A DNA stretch of 55,563 nt from assembly GCA_934589225.1 (NCBI GenBank), contig CAKTNS010000012.1:1-55563 (forward strand), in the 5' to 3' direction. This DNA comes from an uncultured Oscillospiraceae bacterium (GTDB lineage: Bacteria > Bacillota > Clostridia > Oscillospirales > Oscillospiraceae). The translations under genes were made by a program, and so were the position numbers. This document shows, piece after piece, positions 1 through 9,093 of this stretch (its first letter is position 1; every line of letters starts with the position of its first letter). The notes beneath the pieces are model-generated. The model did no database searches. It saw only the letters and a list, made by a program, of their open reading frames with translations, and had not been told where the DNA came from.

Positions 1-3000
1 GCCCAAGCGCTTGCTCTCCATAGCCGCCGCAACAATTTCGAAGGTCTTCCCTGCCCCCACTTCGTGTGCCAAAAGGGTGTTTCCACCATACATGATGTGG
101 GCAATGGCATTAACCTGGTGCTTCCGCAGGGTGATTTCCGGATTCATTCCTGAGAACCGAATATGCTGTCCATCGTATTCCCGTGGTCGGATGGCATTAA
201 ATGTTTCGTTGTAAATGCCGCAAAGCCGCTCTCTGCGGTCAATATCTTTCCAGACCCATTCCGCAAATTTGGCCTTAATCAGTTCCTGCCGATCCTGAGC
301 AATGGCAGTTTCCTTCTTGTTCAGTACCCGAACCTCATTGCCGTCGGCATCAATTTTGGTATCGAAGATGCGGACATCCTTCTGGTTCAGGGTTTGCTCA
401 AAAATGTGGTAGGCATTAATCCGTTTGGTGCCGTAGGTGGTAAACGCCTTGATATTGCTGCCATCCATGGATTTACCAGTCACATTCCATTCGCCGGTAT
501 GGGGCGAATACAATACATGGATTTTGTCACGGGCATAGGCACTGGTGCCAATCACTTCAAAAAGGAACTGCTCGTAGACCTCTTTTGGCACCCAGTTGAC
601 ACCAATGCGGACTCCAATTTCTCCGGCAGTCAGATCCACCGGCTGCACCGCAGTCAGAGCTTCCACATTGCGCTCTAGATTTTCTTTCTTTTCCGGCGGT
701 AATACCTCTTGTAAAGCTTTCACCATCCGCAGCTTTCGGCGCACATTGCCAGACAGGTATTCGTCTGCTGTGACAAACGGAAAACGGTTCAAGTCCACGA
801 ACGCAAGGGGGATCTCCTCCGGGCTCTCGGCACAGTTTACATCCCGAAAAACAACTCCGGCAAGCTCCGTTTCCAGTTCTGTTTCAGTCTTGCCAGATAA
901 TTCCGCCATAAACGGCATATCCACCCGTGCCTTTTCCGCAATGGATACGGCAAGCGCTTCGCTGGCGGTATCTACGGAGGTAACAGCCACATGGGGACGG
1001 ATGGTGCGTTTGGTGAACATATCGGCCTTGCGCTTGAAGTTGCCTTCCTCATCCAGGACTTCTAGGGAACACAGCAAGAAATAGCTGGAATCATCGCCAA
1101 AGGCAAGGCTGTTCCCTCGGCTGGACAGCAGGCCGTATTTCTTAGTATACGCATCGTAGAGGGTGTTAAGCCGTGACTGCTCTTCTTGAATATCCTCATC
1201 AGGATAGCCCTCCGTCTGGTAGTCAATGAGCTGCCGCACACAGTCCCGGAGTGCCATCATCCCACGGATACGATTTTCGGCGGTGACAGACAACTCCACC
1301 GGACTCATTCGGCTGTTTTCCCGGAAGTAGACCTTGCCGTTCACAATGCAAAAGCTGAAATTCCGCACACTGGGGTCGGCGGGAATGGAGTGATCTTCTT
1401 CCTCCAATTCGTCACGCTGGTATTCGGTAATCTGGCCATGAAGATTCTGGATAGCACCTTGCAGCAGCTCCGACAGGTTGGCATTCTCGTCCGCCCTGCA
1501 CACGCTGTCCATGCCGAACCGGGTGGATTCCATGACCATTTCGCCCAGAATCATTTCCGGATGCTGGACAAAGTAGCTGTTCAGCCGGATACCGTTGGCA
1601 TCCGTATCCAGATGTACCCAGTCCGGTTCTATATCCGTCATGTGGTCACGCTTTTGCAGGAACAAAATATCGCTGGTGACCTCTGTGCCGGCATTGCGCT
1701 TAAAGGCTGTGTTTGGCAGACGGATGGCTCCAATCAGTTCTGCTCTCTGTGCAAGATATTTCCGTACAGCAGGGTTTTCCTTGTCCATGGTGCCCTTGGA
1801 TGTGATGAACGCCACAATACCACCGGGTCTGACCTTGTCCAGGGTCTTGCCGAAAAAGAAATCGTGAATGAGCCAATGGTGTTTATCATACCGCTTATCC
1901 AGCACCTTAAAATCCCCAAAAGGTACATTCCCGATGGCTACATCGAAGAAGCTGTCCGGCATCTGTACCTTTTCAAATCCGGTAACGGCAATGGAGCTGT
2001 TCTGATATAACTGCTGGGCGATTCTGCCGGAGATAGAATCCAGCTCCACGCCGTAGGCGTGACTGCCTGCCATGGTGTCCGGAATCATACCGATGAAGTT
2101 ACCTACGCCGCAGGACGGCTCCAGAATATTGCCCTCCCGGAAACCCATCTGCTTCAACGCCTGATACATGGCGTGAATGATGGTAGGCGAAGTATAAAAG
2201 GCTGTCAGGGCGCTTGCTCTGGCGGCTGCAAATTCTTCTTCGGTAAGCAGGGCCTTCAGCTCCGGATATTTGGCGTTTTTTTCATCGAAGCAGTCCGCAA
2301 GTCCGCCCCAGCCAACATAGCGGGAAAGGATTTCCTGTTCTTCCGTACTGGCAAGCCGGGTTTCGTCCTCAATACGTTTCAAAGTACGGATGGCAAGCAC
2401 ATTGGCGATATATTTTTCGGCAGCTGTGCCATTACCTAATTCTGGGTCAGTAATTCGGAAATTACTGCGCTGCGCTTTTGGAATTTCAGGGTAGAGCGCT
2501 TCAAAGCTGATATTCTCCCTCTTCGGTCTTGTCCTGGGATGGTTAGAGGTGGATTCCTGCGCCGCTTCAACATCCGCCATAACCTGACGGATAAACGGAT
2601 CCCGGTTCAGTGCTTCCGGGTCAACTACTTTGCCGTTGACGATCCCCCGTTTTTCCAGAGTCTGCCGAATTTGTTCCGGGTCGATGTCGTCGAAAGAATC
2701 TTCAATGCTTTTCTGATACCGTTCCTCTGCATCGGCAATCATGGTGTCGAAATCAAGATTTGCTAGATAGGAATTCAGTTCCGAAAGGTTTTCACAGCGC
2801 ACCTCGTGGACAGTTTCTTTGTCAACCTGATACACCAACCGGCATTCTGTCAGGTCTGCAAAAATCTCAACTGTATGCTGGCTGTCCGAGGTAGAACCAT
2901 AAGCCAGATCAACATGGGCAAGATTGGAATAATCCGCATCCTGTTCGAATGTTTCCTGGCAGTAAAGGTGAATCAACTCTTTTGCTGTTTCCAACGGAGA

Positions 3001-5628
3001 TTGTTCCAAGGTCTTTGGGTCCAAAAGGGGCCGCAGAGTATGATTCCTTCCGAAAACAGAGAATTTTCCTTCCAGATAGGCCGTCATAGCTTCCAACCCA
3101 CGTTTTCGCACTGCGAAAAAACGATCTTCTGGCTGGGTAGCTTCCCACAGGGGCAACACCATGGTCTCATAAATGTTTTTGACACGCTCCGGGTCAGAAA
3201 GCTGACTTTGAATTTCTTTGACATTTTCCCAATAATCTGTCTGTTCACTGGGTCTGGGATAACCATTCGGGGTATCGTAAAAGAAATCTGTAATGAGATT
3301 TGCCAGCCGATTTATTTCGTAGTCGGCCATCTTTTCCGCATCACCGGGATATAGAAACCGCCCCATGGAAATCATCTCTGAAACCCGTTTGGCGACGGCA
3401 GACCACTTTAATTCCACCTGTGCATAGGGCTGACCAATGCTGCCGTGGCTGAAGGAAAGCTTTGCGTAGGTGTAAACCAAGCTGTCATTCCCGCTGTGGG
3501 AACCGCTGTATTCCCCGTGCTGCTTTTTCAGAAAGTTCTCCCGTTCCTTAAAGTCCGTATTTTGACTAAAAAAAGAGAATGTGTCCAGTCTCGTTTTTAC
3601 GGAGTTTTCTGACCCACGGAGAATCGCTTCAATCTCATCATCGGAAATGAAAAACTGCCGCTGAGGGGCATACCCTTCTGCAGCAGTAAAGATCAGTGGT
3701 TCACGCTGTAAGTCCTCTAATCTGTGAAGTAGTGTAGCCGGGTCATGCCGTCGGCTGTGCATCAGGCTGTGGTCATGGGCATAGGCAACGGCAAACCGTG
3801 ACCATTCATCAACAAGTTGGCTCAAGGTATCGGAATCCCCCAGAAATTTATTCGCCTTAGCTTCCATTTCCGGGAAACCGCCCTTTTCGGAATAAGCAAG
3901 AGAACTCAACGGAAGATACCCCAGTTTCAGAGCCTTTTCCGTAAGCTCCTGTCTGGCATACAGCAGGGATTTTGCCAGCTCGCTGCGCTCATAAATGGGA
4001 GCTTCCTCGAGTTCCTGCTGAGGCATATACCGTCCCATATCCAACAGTTCCCGGATACGCTTTGCTGCCTGCACCCAGGTGACAAGTGTCGTATACCGTT
4101 TTTGAACGGTTCGTCCGTTGGAAACCTGAATGCCCTCCCGGTCATACCAGACAGCATACTCCCGGCCCTGGATAATCAGCCCTGCACCATTGGTGCCATA
4201 TTTCTCCCGCAGAAAAGCGGCATTGTCTTCCAATGGCTTGTCCTTCATGAAGTAGGCGCAGATGACTTTGGTGCTGTCCCGATCATTGAAGCCGATACAT
4301 AACGCTTCGTCAATTACCTGTTGGGGCAGCTGAACGGGGGTAAAAAAGCTCTGCTGGTTGTCATCCTGCTCCGGTAAAACAAACCCGCCGCCCAGGAAGG
4401 AAATCTGTTCCTCCACACTGGGCAGCGGCGGTATTTCGTCTATGCGTAAATCAGCTCCTGCAAAATCTGTTCCTCTACCGATGCCCGGATGTTGTTCATC
4501 AGGCCCACCCACTTCATTGGGTCGGCGGCTTTCAGATCCTCCGTCACTCCCTGATCCTGGGCCATCTGGCAAACCGTCTGCTCCATTCGGCTCCGGGCGG
4601 TCTGCTCGATCTCCGTCAGATGGCGGTAGAGCTGCCCGCTGGTCAGCAGATTCGTATAGGTCACTTTCCGGTGTTCCATCAGGAACCTGCGGCGCATTCT
4701 TGCGTATTTCCCAAGCTCCTGCGGGAATGTCGGCGGGATCAGATTCGGAAGAAGATAATCCCCCTGCTTCGTGTAGGTGATAGCTGTCATGTTCTTCGCC
4801 CCTTTCTGGCTTGTTTTTCTGGTTTCTGACTACAGAATACTTCTTTTCCGAAGATTCCGCAAAGGTATGATTCTCTCTTTCAGACTGCCGCTGCAATGCA
4901 GTCCGGGCAATTTCCGAAAGACCCATAGCGGACATATCGCTGACAGCTGTTCCCAGCGCATTCAGGGTTTGCAGCGTATTGAACCCGCCGATATACCGAA
5001 AATCCTCCACTTGGAAATAAAGCTCTGGGTCTACACCGCAGCGAGCAAGCAGCATATAGCCTACGCTGTTTTGAAGCAGAGGCTTGAACATGGCCTCTAC
5101 GGACTCCGCATCCAATACATCCAGGTTGCTTTCCATTTTGCATTCCAGGAGTGCCGCAAGATAATCCTGAAAGTGATCCTCTACGGCATTGTTCGCCGCA
5201 GAAATCAGCGCTGTTCCAAGAGGTTCCCTTGCGTCCAGACTGCCAAACCGGGTTTCCAGAGCCTCCGTCACCGCATCCACATCTTCCTGGTGAACCTCCC
5301 AGATGGGAACCGGTTTGGCTTTGGTGCTTTCGTGGGTGTCCGCAATATCAAAGAAGTATCGAACACCGGACTGCCCATCAAACATAGCAATTCCTTTTGC
5401 GCCACGGTTTACCCACCGTCCAAACCGGCGATTCCAGCCATTGCGCCCCTCGATTGGCAGCACGGCGGTGGCATCGGGCTTTTGGGCATATAGCATGACC
5501 TGTTCGTGGAAGCTCAGTCGGAAATTACGGCAGGCCGTGGTCAGAAAGTGTGACCAATTTTCCGGTTCCAGCATTTCATTCAGTGCCTGAAAATACAGAT
5601 CGGTCATCCGTTCATATTTCGATGACAT
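1..5628 (-). CDS. ICE-type giant N6-adenine methylase / SNF2 helicase (C-terminus off window)
   Basis: An uninterrupted minus-strand frame of 1,876 codons starts at ATG 5628 behind a GGAGGT ribosome binding site and has not stopped by base 1. Residues 1-240 look like the N-terminal ArdC/LtrC-like module common in conjugative elements. Residues about 280-397 are a Pro/Gly/Asp/Ser-rich linker of low complexity, exactly where a second gene is overprinted. Near residue 1103 there is a YVGWGGL stretch, then an FYTSP motif, methylase motif I (EPSCGVGN from residue 1170) and the motif IV variant NVPF (1234-1237). The last visible residues carry a helicase Walker A, HEVGAGKT (1855-1862). Such proteins of roughly 2,500-3,000 residues are hallmark cargo of Clostridia ICEs; their exact role, perhaps protecting or processing transferred DNA, is inferred. 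It is the last gene visible in the ICE operon. Confidence 0.9.
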   Translation of the reverse strand, partial: MSSKYERMTDLYFQALNEMLEPENWSHFLTTACRNFRLSFHEQVMLYAQKPDATAVLPIEGRNGWNRRFGRWVNRGAKGIAMFDGQSGVRYFFDIADTHESTKAKPVPIWEVHQEDVDAVTEALETRFGSLDAREPLGTALISAANNAVEDHFQDYLAALLECKMESNLDVLDAESVEAMFKPLLQNSVGYMLLARCGVDPELYFQVEDFRYIGGFNTLQTLNALGTAVSDMSAMGLSEIARTALQRQSERENHTFAESSEKKYSVVRNQKNKPERGEEHDSYHLHEAGGLSSSESDPADIPAGAWEIRKNAPQVPDGTPESDLYESADQRAALPPSDGDRADRPEPNGADGLPDGPGSGSDGGSESRRPNEVGGPDEQHPGIGRGTDFAGADLRIDEIPPLPSVEEQISFLGGGFVLPEQDDNQQSFFTPVQLPQQVIDEALCIGFNDRDSTKVICAYFMKDKPLEDNAAFLREKYGTNGAGLIIQGREYAVWYDREGIQVSNGRTVQKRYTTLVTWVQAAKRIRELLDMGRYMPQQELEEAPIYERSELAKSLLYARQELTEKALKLGYLPLSSLAYSEKGGFPEMEAKANKFLGDSDTLSQLVDEWSRFAVAYAHDHSLMHSRRHDPATLLHRLEDLQREPLIFTAAEGYAPQRQFFISDDEIEAILRGSENSVKTRLDTFSFFSQNTDFKERENFLKKQHGEYSGSHSGNDSLVYTYAKLSFSHGSIGQPYAQVELKWSAVAKRVSEMISMGRFLYPGDAEKMADYEINRLANLITDFFYDTPNGYPRPSEQTDYWENVKEIQSQLSDPERVKNIYETMVLPLWEATQPEDRFFAVRKRGLEAMTAYLEGKFSVFGRNHTLRPLLDPKTLEQSPLETAKELIHLYCQETFEQDADYSNLAHVDLAYGSTSDSQHTVEIFADLTECRLVYQVDKETVHEVRCENLSELNSYLANLDFDTMIADAEERYQKSIEDSFDDIDPEQIRQTLEKRGIVNGKVVDPEALNRDPFIRQVMADVEAAQESTSNHPRTRPKRENISFEALYPEIPKAQRSNFRITDPELGNGTAAEKYIANVLAIRTLKRIEDETRLASTEEQEILSRYVGWGGLADCFDEKNAKYPELKALLTEEEFAAARASALTAFYTSPTIIHAMYQALKQMGFREGNILEPSCGVGNFIGMIPDTMAGSHAYGVELDSISGRIAQQLYQNSSIAVTGFEKVQMPDSFFDVAIGNVPFGDFKVLDKRYDKHHWLIHDFFFGKTLDKVRPGGIVAFITSKGTMDKENPAVRKYLAQRAELIGAIRLPNTAFKRNAGTEVTSDILFLQKRDHMTDIEPDWVHLDTDANGIRLNSYFVQHPEMILGEMVMESTRFGMDSVCRADENANLSELLQGAIQNLHGQITEYQRDELEEEDHSIPADPSVRNFSFCIVNGKVYFRENSRMSPVELSVTAENRIRGMMALRDCVRQLIDYQTEGYPDEDIQEEQSRLNTLYDAYTKKYGLLSSRGNSLAFGDDSSYFLLCSLEVLDEEGNFKRKADMFTKRTIRPHVAVTSVDTASEALAVSIAEKARVDMPFMAELSGKTETELETELAGVVFRDVNCAESPEEIPLAFVDLNRFPFVTADEYLSGNVRRKLRMVKALQEVLPPEKKENLERNVEALTAVQPVDLTAGEIGVRIGVNWVPKEVYEQFLFEVIGTSAYARDKIHVLYSPHTGEWNVTGKSMDGSNIKAFTTYGTKRINAYHIFEQTLNQKDVRIFDTKIDADGNEVRVLNKKETAIAQDRQELIKAKFAEWVWKDIDRRERLCGIYNETFNAIRPREYDGQHIRFSGMNPEITLRKHQVNAIAHIMYGGNTLLAHEVGAGKTFEIVAAAMESKRLG
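4440..4790 (-). CDS. tnpV: TnpV-family protein nested inside the helicase gene
   Basis: This 116-residue protein starts at ATG 4790 and has its own Shine-Dalgarno (AAAGGGGCG, about 4798-4806). It closely resembles the transposon-encoded TnpV family as I remember it: a GDYLLPNL start, an EHRKVTYTNLL core, a WVGLMNNIRASVEEQI segment and the typical LIYA ending. It lies wholly inside the methylase-helicase gene on the same strand in a different frame; I checked codon by codon that the host frame stays open across it. The host protein is a low-complexity linker here, which suggests the TnpV frame is the constrained one. The function of TnpV is not known to me. Confidence 0.75.
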   Translation of the reverse strand: MTAITYTKQGDYLLPNLIPPTFPQELGKYARMRRRFLMEHRKVTYTNLLTSGQLYRHLTEIEQTARSRMEQTVCQMAQDQGVTEDLKAADPMKWVGLMNNIRASVEEQILQELIYA

Positions 5629-5644
5629 CGACGCACCTCCTTTG

Positions 5645-6577
5645 TCAGCGTTCCCAATCATCTCTTGTTTTCTGGCGGACAGGGTTGCCGTTGGTATCGT
5701 AATTTCTGGGATCAGCGGCGGGGACAGCCCAGCCGAACATGGAACCGGCAACCATGGCGGCCTCCTGCGCCTTGGTAATACCGTTGGCTTCATTTAGGGC
5801 GGCAGCACCTCCTTCGGGAGAAGCATTCTGCGGAAAAGTTCCGGTTGGAGCATAGCCCTTTTCACCCTTTGTAATTACAATCAGCTCTCCGCTTGCTTCC
5901 AGGGTGCTGAAGCACTTATCTGGAAGTGAAGAGCGCAGTGGTACGATCTGAATACCGCTGCGCTGGATTCTTTCCGCAAATTCACAAATATGGTAGAGAC
6001 TGCCGCCCACTTCCAAGTGCGTTTCATCAATATAGCGGCAAATCCTATCCTGCGTTTCGCCAGAGGTCAGCGTCATGCGGATTTGATCGCCGTCTGCAAT
6101 CCGAAACAGCTCCCTATAATTGGGGGTAATGAATCGAATGCCAGCTTCGGCGTGACTAACGTGCCGGTCCAGCCATTGCCGGACATAACAGTAGCAATAG
6201 AAATTGTAATCTCCCTTGTCTGGATTCAGCCACAGCAGATAGGAATAGTGGTCGGTATCTGCCCGGAAACCGTACTGTCTGCCAGATTCCATCAGGCTTT
6301 CTGGGTGTTCGCCGCAGAAGGCGGACAACTGTTCTCTATCTTTCAGAAAGCCGCCCCGCAGTTCGTTGACGACAATATCAAGCTCCGCCTTGAAATCCGG
6401 AGATTTCAGGTCTTCCCGAAAATCAAAGAAGGAAGAATAGAATTCCTTCCCGGTGCGGCCAAAGTCTGCCCGAAGGTGTCCAATCAGGCCAGTCTGAGCC
6501 GAAATCTGCTGGCTGTTTCTATAGCAGTATAATTCTTCTGTCCCTTCAACAGGACGAATTGTCATATTGGATTCCAT
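5645..6577 (-). CDS. Conserved ICE accessory protein, 310 aa
   Basis: A soluble 310-residue protein without signal peptide or membrane segment. It starts at ATG 6577, overlapping the preceding stop codon by one base (TAATG), with AAAGGAG upstream. The N-terminal two thirds are rich in aromatic residues (SSFFDFREDL, DYNFYCYCYVRQWLDRHV, HICEFAERI). The C-terminus has a short AQEAAMVAGSMFGW block followed by a charged tail. I recognise this arrangement from Tn1549-like and related Clostridia ICEs, where it sits just upstream of the large methylase-helicase as here. I cannot assign a biochemical function. Tight spacing to both neighbours indicates cotranscription. Confidence 0.75.
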   Translation of the reverse strand: MESNMTIRPVEGTEELYCYRNSQQISAQTGLIGHLRADFGRTGKEFYSSFFDFREDLKSPDFKAELDIVVNELRGGFLKDREQLSAFCGEHPESLMESGRQYGFRADTDHYSYLLWLNPDKGDYNFYCYCYVRQWLDRHVSHAEAGIRFITPNYRELFRIADGDQIRMTLTSGETQDRICRYIDETHLEVGGSLYHICEFAERIQRSGIQIVPLRSSLPDKCFSTLEASGELIVITKGEKGYAPTGTFPQNASPEGGAAALNEANGITKAQEAAMVAGSMFGWAVPAADPRNYDTNGNPVRQKTRDDWER

Positions 6578-6834
6578 TACCGCTCAAACTCCTTTCCTTT
6601 GAGTCCTCGAATGCTCTCTAAGAAATGAAGTCGTTCTGCCGCCCGTTTCACCAAATCTCGCTCCGCATCCGATCTGCTGCCGAGATAATGCCCCCAACAA
6701 AAGTCGTTTCCATTCTTGCAGGCCCAGGTAACGAACATGGGAGGATTGCTCGGCTTTTCTCCGATTACAAACTCGGTTTCTCCGATATGGATAGAATCTG
6801 TAATGCGGTAACCGATATTGATTCTTTCTTCCAT
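6577..6834 (-). CDS. Small ICE protein, paralogue of the next upstream gene
   Basis: An 85-residue protein, MEERINIGYRI at the start. I chose ATG 6834 over the in-frame TTG at 6837, because AGAGGA lies about 8 bases upstream and the ATG overlaps the previous stop as TGATG. Its layout (YRI.DSIHIGETEFVIGE, then a Cys/Trp segment, then a charged helix) parallels the N-terminal third of the protein encoded at 6834-7442 (YEI.HAFHIGDREIVLGE, then CAYC), so the two look like tandem paralogues. Function is unknown; ICEs of this family often carry such small proteins. Confidence 0.7.
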   Translation of the reverse strand: MEERINIGYRITDSIHIGETEFVIGEKPSNPPMFVTWACKNGNDFCWGHYLGSRSDAERDLVKRAAERLHFLESIRGLKGKEFER

Positions 6835-7442
6835 CAACGTTCCTCTCTGACCACATGGGGCTTCTGTCGATGGCCCTGTTCATATGAGCGAAGCGTAAGC
6901 ACTGCCCACTCCGGGAGTTCGGAACGGTCCATCGTTCCGAGAATATCCTGGCGCTCAAATCGGTATTGTTCTCCGGAATACAAGTCAACACAAAAGCAGG
7001 CAGAACCTCGGCTATGCGGGTATGCCCCAAAGCCGCCGATGCAGAGCTTCAGCTGATTGGTCGCATTTTGGTATTCCCGCCGCAAAACACCAGGTCGGAT
7101 AACAACAATTTTTCCGTTCAGATTGCTGTCAGAAGAAATGGGCATACAGTCCTTGTGTGTCAAAGGTGTTGTGTTGATGCCCTGAAATTTCGGCTTGAAC
7201 TGTTCTATTCGGGTTTTCTTGGCTTGTTCGGACAGCCGTTCCCCGTAGAGCTTGACAATTTCACAATAATCATCGCTGATCATAACGTCACTATAGGATG
7301 CCGTGATTTCGTTCTGCTGGCAGTAGGCGCACATATACCGTTCTCCCGGATTGCAGTTCAGGCTTTCTCCCAACACGATTTCACGATCTCCAATATGAAA
7401 AGCATGGATGATTTCATAATCACCCGCCATCCGTTTTTCCAT
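6834..7442 (-). CDS. ICE accessory protein with HIGDREIVLGE module
   Basis: About 202 residues from ATG 7442. A longer reading from 7469 exists, but a strong AAGGAGG site lies just upstream of 7442, so that start is preferred; it places the start inside the 3' end of the sortase gene. The N-terminal module has a HIGDREIVLGE strand-like segment and a CAYC pair. The C-terminal part holds LCIGGFGAYPHSRGSACFC and FERQDILG, a pattern I recall from uncharacterised ICE proteins with a small beta-rich domain. No membrane segment or signal peptide is present. Translationally coupled to both neighbours. Function unknown. Confidence 0.72.
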   Translation of the reverse strand: MEKRMAGDYEIIHAFHIGDREIVLGESLNCNPGERYMCAYCQQNEITASYSDVMISDDYCEIVKLYGERLSEQAKKTRIEQFKPKFQGINTTPLTHKDCMPISSDSNLNGKIVVIRPGVLRREYQNATNQLKLCIGGFGAYPHSRGSACFCVDLYSGEQYRFERQDILGTMDRSELPEWAVLTLRSYEQGHRQKPHVVREER

Positions 7443-8172
7443 AATCATCCTCCTTATAAACTCGTTCACAAATCACCAAGAAACGCTGCTTGCCTCCGCT
7501 GGCGTAGGGATGGCAGGTTAAGAGCGTCAAAAGTTCCCGGCCCTCCTGAATCCGAATAGCATCCACATCGCTGGGAGCAATGATTTTCGTTTCTACCACC
7601 TGATAGCTGAGGGTTTCCCATAGGTTTTGCAGCGTGACCACATCGCCCTTTCGCAAATCCGGCACATAGCGGAAATAATAGGCTCCGTTCCACCCCCGGT
7701 GTCCGGCAATCACGCAGTTGGTATTCTCGCCGCCAATGGGCAGACTGGTCTGGGAAAGATGGGCTGCGCCATTCGCCAAATTCTGGTCTGTGGCTCCCAG
7801 ATATACTGGCATATCCAGATTGATTTTGGGAATGTTCAGGACTGCGAACACTTCGTCGTTTCTCCCATAGTCCCGAAGCTGAAAGTCGGTTTTCTGCAAA
7901 GCTGCACGGCTACTTAATAATGCCTGTTGTTCATCGTGTATTTTCTCGTTGTAGGAACGCATTTCCTCCCAAAGCTCCGCATAGGCCCGTGTTTCTTCTG
8001 TGGGCAATGTTTCTGTCTGGGCAGAGACGGTTGTTTCTTGATCCTCAAATGCCTGGATACTGCTGTCCATTTCCTGCTGAACCCGGATGCGCTGGGCATA
8101 GGGAATAGAAAAGATGGTAAGCCCCAGGAGAAAGATGCTCAGATACAGTACTCTTAAAAGCGTTCTAACCAT
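7420..8172 (-). CDS. Sortase, second of two in the pilus cassette
   Basis: A 250-residue transpeptidase with an N-terminal membrane anchor (residues about 5-25), a coiled linker (residues 60-95) and the sortase beta-barrel. Catalytic residues are visible: His158 (AGHRG), Cys220 (TLLTCHPY) and Arg230. The start at 8172 overlaps the upstream sortase gene by 8 bases, so the two are translationally coupled. It lacks the C-terminal membrane helix typical of class C pilin polymerases and has no obvious DP-type lid, so it may act as the housekeeping or anchoring sortase that attaches the finished pilus to the cell wall. That division of labour is inferred. Confidence 0.88.
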   Translation of the reverse strand: MVRTLLRVLYLSIFLLGLTIFSIPYAQRIRVQQEMDSSIQAFEDQETTVSAQTETLPTEETRAYAELWEEMRSYNEKIHDEQQALLSSRAALQKTDFQLRDYGRNDEVFAVLNIPKINLDMPVYLGATDQNLANGAAHLSQTSLPIGGENTNCVIAGHRGWNGAYYFRYVPDLRKGDVVTLQNLWETLSYQVVETKIIAPSDVDAIRIQEGRELLTLLTCHPYASGGKQRFLVICERVYKEDDYGKTDGG

Positions 8173-9031
8173 GCTGTTTTCTCCGTTGCAGCCGCTTCCA
8201 AAGCCAATACAGCAGAATCAGGACAGTCAGCAATCCAAATACAACCGCCAGACCGATTTCCAGGCCCCGGAGATAATACTGCATCCAGTGAGAGCCGGTA
8301 CCGTCTGCCGTTTCAGTCCCGTCCGCAATCTGTTCCGCTTCCGTATCCTCTATCCGTTTCCCGGTTACCAGCAGCCTGTGGGTATTGATGCCATACGGCG
8401 TACAGGTCACAAGGGTACAATTGTCCTGCCCCTCCCAGATGCCCAGCAGACTGGTATCTGGGGGAAGCACGGTATTGATTTCAAAAACCTGATAAGCAAG
8501 CACATCCCCAAGCACCCGGAGATAGAACACATCCCCTATTTCCAGCTGCTCCAAATCAGTAAACATGGTCTGGCTGGCCATTCCGCTGTGACCGGAGAGT
8601 ATGCTGTGGGTGCTTCTTCCTCCAATGGGCAGAGAGCTTCCCAGCAGGTGTCCCACACCTTTGCGAAGAACGCTGTCGCCGGTGCCATGGTAAATTGGTA
8701 AGCGGACGGAGATTTTCGGAATCTCCACATAGCCCATAATTCCGTCACCGGCAAGATTCAGAATTGAGTCGTAGCTTTCAGAAGCGGACTGCAAAGCATC
8801 CTGAGCGAAACCGTTGCCAGAAATAAGTGCCTGGTTGTAAGCCACTGCCCTGCCCCGCTCCTGTTCCAGTATGGTGTCGTCCGTCTGAGCAATAGCCTCC
8901 CGGTAGGCGGTGTAGATTTCAGATGCGTACCGTTTGTTTACATAATTACTTATCACGGGGTACAGCGTCAGTCCCAGAGCGGCAAAAAACATGACTTCCC
9001 CCAAAATTATCCAGAGAATCTTTCGTTTCAT
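8165..9031 (-). CDS. Class C sortase (pilin polymerase)
   Basis: A 288-residue class C sortase with an N-terminal membrane helix (residues 5-25), the barrel, and a second C-terminal membrane helix followed by RRKQ, as usual for pilus-polymerising sortases. Catalytic residues: His148 (LSGHSG), Cys210 (TLVTCTPYG) and Arg219 (THRLLV). The start at ATG 9031 is preferred over ATG 9046 because AAGGGGA lies 6-7 bases upstream of the former. The N-terminal lid normally shows Asp-Pro-aromatic; here the corresponding region reads FAQDAL, with no proline. It lies 63 bases after the backbone pilin gene, presumably its substrate. Confidence 0.92.
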   Translation of the reverse strand: MKRKILWIILGEVMFFAALGLTLYPVISNYVNKRYASEIYTAYREAIAQTDDTILEQERGRAVAYNQALISGNGFAQDALQSASESYDSILNLAGDGIMGYVEIPKISVRLPIYHGTGDSVLRKGVGHLLGSSLPIGGRSTHSILSGHSGMASQTMFTDLEQLEIGDVFYLRVLGDVLAYQVFEINTVLPPDTSLLGIWEGQDNCTLVTCTPYGINTHRLLVTGKRIEDTEAEQIADGTETADGTGSHWMQYYLRGLEIGLAVVFGLLTVLILLYWLWKRLQRRKQHG

Positions 9032-9093
9032 AGAAATCCCCTTCATTGGAGGAAGCCCCGAAGGCGTGTTCCTCCGGAGCTTCCGGTTTCAAA

